Notes under the pieces: model-generated | The model's input: the letters and a program-made list of their open reading frames with translations, nothing else | Database searches by the model: none | What the model was told of the DNA's origin: nothing | Translations under genes and position numbers: made by a program | In this document: positions 1 to 9,480 of the stretch, piece after piece | Layout of the letters: each line of letters begins with the position of its first letter | Position numbering within the stretch: the first letter of the stretch is position 1 | Assembly: GCA_024682115.1 (NCBI GenBank) | Contig: JAIKZO010000139.1 | Location: forward strand, 1-36,076 | DNA length: 36,076 bases | Reading direction: 5' to 3' | DNA from: Lachnospiraceae bacterium | GTDB lineage: Bacteria > Bacillota > Clostridia > Lachnospirales > Lachnospiraceae

Positions 1-2684
<2,684 letters not shown>

Positions 2685-2718
2685 GGATGATCCCGATCCT
2701 CCCTGTATTTATCCTGAA

Positions 2719-4896
2719 CTACTCGTTGGTTACGAGTTCCGTATAATATCCGCCTTTTGACACCAGTTCTTCGTGTGTTCCGCGCTCAACCGCAACACCG
2801 TGGTCAAGGACTATGATCTCGTCACAGTCACGTATCGTCGAAAGACGATGTGCGATAACGATACAGGTTATGCCTCTGTCACCTATAGCCTTTACGACCT
2901 CGTATTCGGTCTGGGCATCGAGTGCACTCGTTGCTTCATCAAGTATGATAACGGACGGATCCTGCGCAAGGACCCTGGCTATCTCAAGCCTCTGGCGCTG
3001 ACCTCCCGAAAGATCCTTACCGCCTTCGGCAAGCCTGTAGCCGTATCCGCCTTCTCTTTCCATGATGTCCTCATGTATCTGTGCATCTCTCGCAGCCATG
3101 ATCATCTCGAAATCTTCTATTGAGTTATCCCACATCTTGATGTTTGCGGATATCGTATCTTCAAACAAAATGATATCCTGATCGACAACCGCGAGCGAAC
3201 CCGTAAATACGCTCCTGTCGATCTCGCTTAATGTTCTTCCGTCATATGTGATCGTACCGCTCCAGGGTCTGTAAAGACCTGAAAGCAGCTTGCTGAGTGT
3301 CGATTTACCGCTTCCGCTCATTCCGACCAGAGCGATCTTACTGCCCGGTTTGATGTTAAGGCTGAAATTCCTGATCAGAGGTTCGGCCAGCCTTGAATAG
3401 CCGAAAGTGATATCGTTGATGCAGATCTCACCCCTGAGCTTACCGTAATCCGTATTTTCATCATCCTCCGGTCCTTCAACGTACTCATCCGAAGGATATT
3501 CCATAACATCATCGATACGCTCCATCTGCGTGCGCATCTCCATTATCGTCTGTCCCGTTCCGATGAGCGTAGTCGCCGGTCCCATAAACGAAGACAAAAA
3601 TCCCTGGAAGCTTATTATCATTCCGACGGTAAACTCGCCTTTCATCGCATACCAGACGCCGATAAAAAGAACGACATAATTGGCAAGTCCCGAAAGGAAT
3701 TCGGGTATCAGTCCGAGAGTTGCATTTATATGATGGAATCTGACTTCTCCGGCATTAACGGATGCCTGGTAGCCTGCCCATTTTTCAAAGAAACCGTTCT
3801 CCGCGCCTCCGGCCTTTATCGTTTCCGCCATATCGATCCCCATGATCGTCGCGGTGGAAAGCTTGCCCGAATCGCGCATCTGAACACGCATTATGTTCAT
3901 TCGTTTTTCGGATATGATACGGGAAACGATGAGATTAAGGATCATAGCCGCGATCCCGACGAACGTAAGAATGAGTGAGCGTCTGATCATCACGAACAGA
4001 TAAAAGAACATCATGACCGTATTTAGAACAAGCGGTGCAACGGTATCGACCAGCGTCTCCGCCACTTCCGCATTCATAGCCTGTCTTTGAAGGATATCTC
4101 CGGACATTCTCTGAGAAAAGAATTCCATCGGCATCCCGAGGACTTTCCACATAAAGGAAGAATTGCCGACGACCGACAATTTCCCGCTTATCTTAAGCGA
4201 ATACAGGGCATTTATCCATTCCGAAACGATCTGCGCCGCCGCAAACAGGATCATCAGAACAAAGAAAGGCATTACCCACGAAGGGTTCTGCTTTGTCAGT
4301 ATCCTGTCAAGGAATACCTGTGACATCACGGGAGTTATAAGGCCGAAAAGATATGCGGTAACGGCCGTAACGGTCGCAAATGCGATCGCGGATCCCGCTC
4401 CCTTAAGCCGCTTAACGGCAAATTCCATAACGCTCTTACGCTCTCCCCCGGGTTCAAAATTCTCTCCGGGCTCGATGATGATACTTATTCCCGTAAAGGC
4501 ATTATCGAACTCCTCTGTGGAAACCGTTACGCTTCCGCGGGCCGGATCGTTCAGGTAGACCTTATCGCCTCTGAATCCGTTGCAGACCACAAAGTGGTCA
4601 AAATTCCAATGGATTATACAGGGAAAAGTCCCGTCGGATCTAAGCTCCTCGGGCTCGAAACGATAACCGTTGGCTTTAAAGCCGTAACTTCTTGCGGCCA
4701 ACAGGATATTTTTTGCATTTGAACCGTCTCTTGAAACTCCGCAGTCGATTCGGGCCTGTTCAAGACTGACCCACCTGCCGAAATAAGCCATGATCATGGC
4801 CAGAGAAGCGGCACCGCATTCGAGTGCCTCCATCTGCATTATAACGGGTACTTTGGCAACACCCTTATTTATGGGCTTTTTAACTTTCTTTCCCAT
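2719..4896 (-). CDS. NHLM-type ABC exporter with N-terminal C39 double-glycine peptidase
   Basis: 725 residues. Residues 1-130 form a C39 cysteine peptidase: QMEALECGAA supplies Gln21 and the nucleophile Cys27, HFVV supplies His101 and NDPA supplies Asp117. This domain cuts leader peptides after Gly-Gly. A six-helix exporter domain follows (about residues 155-450), then an ATPase with GMSGSGKSTL, LSGGQRQRL, VIILDEATSALD and VIAHRLST, all canonical. The arrangement is that of the peptidase/ATPase protein of NHLM bacteriocin systems (TIGR03796-like), also seen in lactococcin-type exporters. The obvious substrates are the three Gly-Gly leader proteins at 5358-6051 in the same operon. AGAGGGAAG precedes the ATG. 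Nothing looks truncated or inactive. Confidence 0.93.
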   Translation of the reverse strand: MGKKVKKPINKGVAKVPVIMQMEALECGAASLAMIMAYFGRWVSLEQARIDCGVSRDGSNAKNILLAARSYGFKANGYRFEPEELRSDGTFPCIIHWNFDHFVVCNGFRGDKVYLNDPARGSVTVSTEEFDNAFTGISIIIEPGENFEPGGERKSVMEFAVKRLKGAGSAIAFATVTAVTAYLFGLITPVMSQVFLDRILTKQNPSWVMPFFVLMILFAAAQIVSEWINALYSLKISGKLSVVGNSSFMWKVLGMPMEFFSQRMSGDILQRQAMNAEVAETLVDTVAPLVLNTVMMFFYLFVMIRRSLILTFVGIAAMILNLIVSRIISEKRMNIMRVQMRDSGKLSTATIMGIDMAETIKAGGAENGFFEKWAGYQASVNAGEVRFHHINATLGLIPEFLSGLANYVVLFIGVWYAMKGEFTVGMIISFQGFLSSFMGPATTLIGTGQTIMEMRTQMERIDDVMEYPSDEYVEGPEDDENTDYGKLRGEICINDITFGYSRLAEPLIRNFSLNIKPGSKIALVGMSGSGKSTLSKLLSGLYRPWSGTITYDGRTLSEIDRSVFTGSLAVVDQDIILFEDTISANIKMWDNSIEDFEMIMAARDAQIHEDIMEREGGYGYRLAEGGKDLSGGQRQRLEIARVLAQDPSVIILDEATSALDAQTEYEVVKAIGDRGITCIVIAHRLSTIRDCDEIIVLDHGVAVERGTHEELVSKGGYYTELVTNE

Positions 4897-4919
4897 GAAC
4901 TTCCCTCTGCCCTTTAAGA

Positions 4920-5339
4920 TCAGTTAAACAGAAAACTAATGGGCGTGAGGTTCTCGGTAATGATATCTGCCTCATATTCCCCGTCCGGTATATCAAATCT
5001 TCCTCCGGCTGTTATCCTTCCGGAAGCATCGGATGATACCGTTTCTATCTTTGAGCTTGCAGCTCCTATGTTCACATCCATACCGACATCAATGTTTCCT
5101 TCGTATCCGTCGGAAAGGGTGATGGTTACCATTCCGTCTTTTACAACGGCATCTGCTTTTACCGTTGTCTGTAAATTCCCCACAAAAGACCACACCAAAA
5201 AGCCCGCTAAAAGGATGATGATCGCTGAAAGTATCATCCACATGGGCGGGTTTGTCACATGCAGGAAGTCATTTAATTCCTCCGGAGAAGATATCCTGTC
5301 AAGACTCTTTTTCCGGAAAAGCTCTTTCTTATTATCCAT
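4920..5339 (-). CDS. Short HlyD-like secretion accessory protein (membrane anchor plus beta domain)
   Basis: 139 residues. A charged cytoplasmic segment (1-32) carries the LDRISSPEELN type of sequence found at the start of NHLM secretion (HlyD-like) proteins. One strong membrane helix follows at about 33-54, then an extracytoplasmic part rich in beta strands (TVKADAVVKDG, VTITLSDG). Membrane-fusion partners of ABC exporters are usually several hundred residues long with a long alpha-hairpin and lipoyl halves. Here the hairpin is absent, so this looks like a minimal version suited to a Gram-positive cell. It lies between the peptide genes and the peptidase/ABC gene, 23 bases before the latter, which supports an export role. 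The ribosome site is weak (GTGAG). A link to the NHLM HlyD family is inferred from the N-terminus and context. Confidence 0.68.
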   Translation of the reverse strand: MDNKKELFRKKSLDRISSPEELNDFLHVTNPPMWMILSAIIILLAGFLVWSFVGNLQTTVKADAVVKDGMVTITLSDGYEGNIDVGMDVNIGAASSKIETVSSDASGRITAGGRFDIPDGEYEADIITENLTPISFLFN

Positions 5340-5357
5340 AAATTCTCACTGTCCGGA

Positions 5358-5618
5358 TCATATGATCGCAGAAGGATACTTAGAGTTCAAAAAATCAACG
5401 GCAGTCCCTTTGAAATCGGTTGATGCCCACTCGTCAAAAAGTATGTCCATTTCATGTCTGGTGTGGCCCGAAGCCGTACCTCCTTTGGACTCCCAGACTT
5501 CCTCGAATGTTTTGTAGAGCTGCTGCTCGTTTACAGCGGTCTGATTGATCTTCTTAGAATTCTTTCCGCCTGCCACATTGGCAAGATCGTTCAGATCCAT
5601 CTTTTTCTCAAATCCCAT
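5358..5618 (-). CDS. Cysteine-free small protein with double-glycine leader (exporter substrate candidate)
   Basis: 86 residues. The N-terminal 18 residues end in LNDLANVAGG, a leader of the kind cut by C39 peptidases. The remaining 68 residues contain no cysteine and are rich in charged and aromatic residues (LYKTFEEVWES, ILFDEWAST, VDFLNSKYPS), so they look like a small folded helical domain rather than a heterocycle or lanthionine precursor. It is the third gene of the peptide operon and is followed 18 bases later by the HlyD-like gene. AGAGGA stands about ten bases before the ATG. I do not recognise the core; it could be a bacteriocin, a signalling or adhesion protein, or a companion of the two zinc-ribbon peptides. 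Export through the adjacent ABC pair is inferred from the leader. Confidence 0.72.
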   Translation of the reverse strand: MGFEKKMDLNDLANVAGGKNSKKINQTAVNEQQLYKTFEEVWESKGGTASGHTRHEMDILFDEWASTDFKGTAVDFLNSKYPSAII

Positions 5619-5638
5619 TTTTCATCTATCCTCTTTCT

Positions 5639-5848
5639 TTATTTCGCTGCGGTTGTTACACTCTCTATTTTATTACCGCATTCGGAGCAGGCAGCATTGG
5701 TCCCCATAAATATAATAAAATCCGTCATCCTGCCGCATTTTTCACAGTAGATCCTTTTGGTAGCTCCTATTTTCAGATTATGCTTTCCGCCTGCAGCTTC
5801 AACAAGTTCATCATCCGTAAGTATATTCTTCTTCACAACATCACTCAT
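5639..5848 (-). CDS. Double-glycine leader peptide with four-cysteine zinc-ribbon-like core (second)
   Basis: 69 residues, too short for many gene finders. The leader LTDDELVEAAGG ends at Gly21. The 48-residue core holds four cysteines at 35, 38, 54 and 57, spaced CX2C-X15-CX2C (YCEKCGRM and ACSECGNK), the typical layout of a zinc ribbon. The start at 5848 is chosen over an upstream in-frame ATG at 5905. It has a strong AAGGAGT site, gives a leader of normal length, and overlaps the stop of the preceding peptide gene as ATGA, implying coupled translation. The basic core and Gly-Gly leader suggest a secreted metal-binding peptide processed by the C39 exporter downstream. Bacteriocin, metallophore-like and signalling roles are all open. 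Confidence 0.78.
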   Translation of the reverse strand: MSDVVKKNILTDDELVEAAGGKHNLKIGATKRIYCEKCGRMTDFIIFMGTNAACSECGNKIESVTTAAK

Positions 5849-6051
5849 ATTATGACTCCTTCTATATTCGATTTTATCTCGTTTATTTCCTTGCATTTGG
5901 GACACTTAACTTTTTTCATGCCCGCTTTGTATAAAATGCGGAATCCGCATCCGGGGGTTTCACATATTTTCTCCAGAACGTTACTGTTTCTGACATTCGT
6001 CCCGCCGGCAACTTCATTCAATTCTTCATCTTCTATCATCTGTTTTGACAT
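5845..6051 (-). CDS. Double-glycine leader peptide with four-cysteine zinc-ribbon-like core (first)
   Basis: 68 residues and the first gene of the export operon. The leader IEDEELNEVAGG ends at Gly17 and closely resembles that of the next peptide (DDELVEAAGG), while the cores diverge. The core has cysteines at 30, 35, 50 and 53, giving CX4C-X14-CX2C (ICETPGCGF and KCPKCKE), again a zinc-ribbon-like pattern; alternatively these cysteines form disulfides after secretion. The start at 6051 is preferred over an in-frame ATG at 6075 because GGAGGGGAG lies just upstream. The gene ends in an ATGA overlap with the next peptide gene. No radical SAM, LanM, YcaO or cyclodehydratase gene is nearby, so the product is probably unmodified apart from leader removal. 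Confidence 0.78.
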   Translation of the reverse strand: MSKQMIEDEELNEVAGGTNVRNSNVLEKICETPGCGFRILYKAGMKKVKCPKCKEINEIKSNIEGVII

Positions 6052-6089
6052 GTTCTCCCCTCCATGAAATATCAAACCGTAGCATATTT

Positions 6090-6118
6090 ATTTTACCAGA
6101 TTTTCTAAGTTTTTTCCA
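6090..6118 (-). promoter_or_regulatory. Promoter of the peptide-export operon
   Basis: On the minus strand TGGAAA (6113-6118) is separated by 17 bases from TAAAAT (6090-6095), and the spacer ends in TGG, giving an extended -10. Transcription would start near 6083, about 30 bases before the first peptide gene and just ahead of its GGAGGGGAG site. Seen by eye only. Confidence 0.55.
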
Positions 6119-6172
6119 GTACCGGTCCGATTCATTCCAGATATCACCGGTTCTTTTGTTGTCATATAGAAT

Positions 6173-8260
6173 TTATCTTGCAATATATACGGCAGTGCCT
6201 CTTGCTCCCAGCATGAATCCGTTCCTGTCATCGGCTTTTCTTTCTTTTCCCGAAGCATAACATTCTCCGTAACTGTTAAGGCGGATATACCAGTTCATAT
6301 TGTCGGGAATGACCGGCAGCTCATAATAACAGTCTTCCCAGAACGCATTGACCGCCACATAGATAAAACAGTCCTTTTTCGTTCCGGCCTTATCATGATC
6401 CTCTGCATACAGATATGCAAAGTTGAGCGTAGATGCAGACTCGTCAAGCTGCCATGCCTTTTGAGAATGGAATGACAGTTCGGGATATCCCGTTCCGTTT
6501 TTCCCGAGGTCAAAACTGCTCTCGCGAAGGACCGGATGTTCATTACGCAGTGCAACGAGATTCTTTACATATTCGAAAAGATCCTTATGCTTCTTAAGGT
6601 TTGACCAGTCAAGATATGATATGTCATTGTCCTGACAGTAGGCATTGTTATTTCCCCACTGTGTATTTGCAAACTCATCTCCCGAAAGGAGCATCGGTAC
6701 TCCGCGGCTTGTAAGAAGTATCGTCATCATATTCTTCATTTGACGTATCCTTAATGCGTTGATCCCGGGATCATCCGTTTCACCTTCAGCGCCGCAGTTC
6801 CAGCTTTCGTTATCATTGCAGCCGTCGTTGTTGTTTTCTCCGTTAGCTTCATTATGCTTGCCGTTATATGAAACAAGATCATACATCGTAAATCCATCAT
6901 GGCAGGTAATGAAGTTTATCGAAGCCTCCGAGCTTCTGCCGCCATACATATCATTGGATCCTCTGATCCTCCAATATATCTCGGGAGCTCTGTCGCCTTC
7001 GCCTTTTATGAATTTACGCACACAGTCACGGTACTTGCCGTTCCACTCCGACCACCTGTTCCATGAAGGAAATTTCCCGACCTGATACAGGCCGCCCGCA
7101 TCCCAGGCCTCGGCTATGAGATTGGCCTTTCCGAGCACCGGATCGTTGGCAAGTGTCTCGATAAGAGGCGGAGACATCATCGGGGCACCGTTCTCATCCC
7201 TTGTAAGGATGGAAGCAAGATCGAACCTGAATCCGTCTATGTGGTATGAAGATATCCAGTATCTTAAGCAGTCAAGGATCATGTTCCTTGCCACCGCATT
7301 ATTACAGTTCAATGTATTACCGCATCCGCTGAAATTGTAATACCATCCGTCAGGAGTGAGCAGATAATATGTCCTGTTATCTATACCGCGATATGAAATG
7401 TACGGACCGTTTTCATTTCCTTCGGCAGTGTGATTGAATACAACATCAAGTATTATCTCTATACCGTTTTTATGAAGATGCCTCACGAGATTCTTAAGCT
7501 CATCCGCCTCCATTCCGAACGGGGCAGATGCGGCATATCCGGCCTTGGGCGCAAAGAAATTCACGGTCGAATATCCCCAGTAATTATACAGTGTCCGGCC
7601 GTTTACCTCTCTTGAATTCTCGAATTCGTCAAACTCAAAGATGGGCATCAGTTCTATGCAGTTAATGCCCAGTTCCTTAAGATAGGGAACTTTTTCAAGT
7701 ATCCCTGCGTACATTCCTTTGTATCTGACACCGCTTGAGGGATGATTGGTGAACGAACGTACATGCATCTCATAAATGATAAGATCCTTCTGTCTTATCT
7801 CAAGAGGCTTATCACCCTCCCAGTCAAAGTCCTCACGTATTATATGTCCTCTGTGCTGGAACGGATCTTTGGGATCCGGTTTTCTGCCCCACACTGTCCT
7901 TCCGGATACGGACTTCGCGTAAGGATCGAGAAGGACCTTTGTCTTATCAAAGCGCAACCCTCTTTGGGGATCGTATTCTCCGTCAAAACAGTAACCGTAC
8001 TCCATCGTATCCAGGTTGATCCCGAAGACCATCATCGTATAAACGTCACCTATCCTGAATTCCTCGGGAAAAGGGATCCTGACAAACGGCTTCTTATCTC
8101 CGTGATGATAGAGCATCAGCGTACAGCTCTTTGCTTCCTTTGAAAAGATGCTGAAGTTGACTCCCCCGTCGGTTATTGTCGCTCCAAACGGAAACACACG
8201 TCCTATTCGATATTCAAGATCGCCTATTTTATTGGTAGGAAATGTGTCTATGAGTCTCAT
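6173..8260 (-). CDS. glgX: Glycogen debranching enzyme, GlgX/isoamylase type (GH13)
   Basis: 695 residues. An N-terminal CBM48-like beta-sandwich (about 15-120) precedes a GH13 catalytic barrel with all four conserved regions: DVVFNHT (272-278), GFRFDLAS with nucleophile Asp347, IAEAWDAG with acid Glu384, and ITCHDG with His454 and Asp455. A beta C-domain closes the protein. It hydrolyses alpha-1,6 branches of glycogen or limit dextrins in the cytoplasm. Length and motifs match GlgX; pullulanase or starch isoamylase are less likely because no signal peptide is present. AGGGGGATAG precedes the ATG. It lies 53 bases downstream of the STAS-kinase gene with no convincing terminator between, so it may be the tail of that operon, though its function is ordinary storage-polymer metabolism. 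Confidence 0.92.
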   Translation of the reverse strand: MRLIDTFPTNKIGDLEYRIGRVFPFGATITDGGVNFSIFSKEAKSCTLMLYHHGDKKPFVRIPFPEEFRIGDVYTMMVFGINLDTMEYGYCFDGEYDPQRGLRFDKTKVLLDPYAKSVSGRTVWGRKPDPKDPFQHRGHIIREDFDWEGDKPLEIRQKDLIIYEMHVRSFTNHPSSGVRYKGMYAGILEKVPYLKELGINCIELMPIFEFDEFENSREVNGRTLYNYWGYSTVNFFAPKAGYAASAPFGMEADELKNLVRHLHKNGIEIILDVVFNHTAEGNENGPYISYRGIDNRTYYLLTPDGWYYNFSGCGNTLNCNNAVARNMILDCLRYWISSYHIDGFRFDLASILTRDENGAPMMSPPLIETLANDPVLGKANLIAEAWDAGGLYQVGKFPSWNRWSEWNGKYRDCVRKFIKGEGDRAPEIYWRIRGSNDMYGGRSSEASINFITCHDGFTMYDLVSYNGKHNEANGENNNDGCNDNESWNCGAEGETDDPGINALRIRQMKNMMTILLTSRGVPMLLSGDEFANTQWGNNNAYCQDNDISYLDWSNLKKHKDLFEYVKNLVALRNEHPVLRESSFDLGKNGTGYPELSFHSQKAWQLDESASTLNFAYLYAEDHDKAGTKKDCFIYVAVNAFWEDCYYELPVIPDNMNWYIRLNSYGECYASGKERKADDRNGFMLGARGTAVYIAR

Positions 8261-8313
8261 TGTTCTATCCCCCTGTTACTTTAACGGTTCCATATACTTG
8301 GCGGATAACGCCC

Positions 8314-9462
8314 TTATTTCGGAACAACTTTCAACTGCTCATCAAGATCGACCAGCAGGTCATCATACATTGCTTTTATCATCGGTTCGTTAAGATACTC
8401 TTTGGCGTAATACAAACCTGAAATGTATGATATGACTTTGATCTTAGTTATTATTTCCCTTCGTTCCGTTTCACTCCTGTCACCATACAGAAGATCAATA
8501 TGATCGTAATAGAATTTTTCCGACAGTTCAGGCGAAAACGCCATATACGGAGATATTCCGTATTTGTAAAGATACAGATAATAATACGATCTTGCGGGGT
8601 CAAACAACTCCGATCCGGTCCCGATGGTACCCAGATCTATGAGCATCGGGTTTCCGTCCCTGTACATGACATTATTCAGATGATAGTCTCCGTGAACCAG
8701 TCCCTCTCCCGGAGTTATGCCCTCGGCAAATTCCTTTATGAGTGCAGACAGTTCAGGCGGAAGTATCTTTTCGACCTCCCGGCATTTGTTCATAAACTCC
8801 GCATCGTAATTTCTCAGTTTGTCCGACTTCACTATGGTCTTTCTGAGCAGACAAAGGACATCCGTATAAACCTTAAGACACAGATCATAATTGTTCTGAT
8901 CCTCCAGCAAAAGCGAGTATAGTGTCGTGGCATCGATATATTCAAATACGGTGGCATAGCTCTCACCCACTCTGACAATATCGTAGGGTATGGCAGTCGG
9001 TACCCCTGCAACAAAGAGTTCCTTCGATACCGTGATCTCTCTTTCTATATCCGGGTACTTCACTCTGTCATAGAAAACCTTGATGACCGTATCTTTATCC
9101 AGACTATACACAACTCCCGATCCGCCTCTTCCAAGTACAGGGCAGCCGTCCACCGACAGTTCTCGCATTTTCTTTCTGACGCTGAACAGTCCGGTAAACC
9201 CGGTCATGTCAAATATCTCATAAACCTCCGGGGAAACGTCGATGATAAATATCTCATCCTTATAACGTTTCTTTATATCCAAAAGGACACGAAGCCCGCT
9301 GCTGGATATGTATTTCAGATCCGAAGCGTCAAAAACCGGTATCTTGTCCGGAGCATCTGTCAGTATCGCATTTATTTCTCCGGATAGAGTTGATGCATTT
9401 TCGGCATCTATTTTTCCTTTAAGATCTATCTTTATCCGATCGTCCGATAAATAACTGTCCAT
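8314..9462 (-). CDS. STAS domain fused to an APH/choline-kinase-like kinase
   Basis: 382 residues in two parts. Residues 1-100 are a STAS domain of the anti-sigma-factor-antagonist type: beta strands, then ISSSGLRVLL, where Ser54 aligns with the phosphorylated serine of SpoIIAA. Residues 105-382 are a kinase fold: glycine loop GRGGSGVVY (111-119), a lysine in VIKVF (Lys128), catalytic HGDYHLNN (Asp259) and metal-binding LIDLG (Asp276). This is the HGDxHxxN pattern of aminoglycoside/choline/homoserine kinases, which phosphorylate small molecules, though a protein target cannot be excluded. Its STAS part is clearly homologous to that of the upstream neighbour (both have the VYEIF-x-MTGF block), so the two enzymes probably share a partner or bind each other. 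It ends the biosynthetic run, 18 bases after the ligase gene. The substrate is unknown. Confidence 0.85.
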   Translation of the reverse strand: MDSYLSDDRIKIDLKGKIDAENASTLSGEINAILTDAPDKIPVFDASDLKYISSSGLRVLLDIKKRYKDEIFIIDVSPEVYEIFDMTGFTGLFSVRKKMRELSVDGCPVLGRGGSGVVYSLDKDTVIKVFYDRVKYPDIEREITVSKELFVAGVPTAIPYDIVRVGESYATVFEYIDATTLYSLLLEDQNNYDLCLKVYTDVLCLLRKTIVKSDKLRNYDAEFMNKCREVEKILPPELSALIKEFAEGITPGEGLVHGDYHLNNVMYRDGNPMLIDLGTIGTGSELFDPARSYYYLYLYKYGISPYMAFSPELSEKFYYDHIDLLYGDRSETERREIITKIKVISYISGLYYAKEYLNEPMIKAMYDDLLVDLDEQLKVVPK

Positions 9463-9480
9463 CCTGTCTCCGATTCCTCA

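Noticed and set aside
5358-6051. Calling the small peptides NHLP- or Nif11-leader precursors
   Set aside because: Their leaders are only 17-21 residues and of the class II double-glycine type; no long nitrile-hydratase or Nif11 leader is present.
6121-6151. Inverted ACCGGT pair after the glgX stop as a terminator
   Set aside because: Only six base pairs with a 19-base loop and no T-tract on the minus strand; too weak to call.
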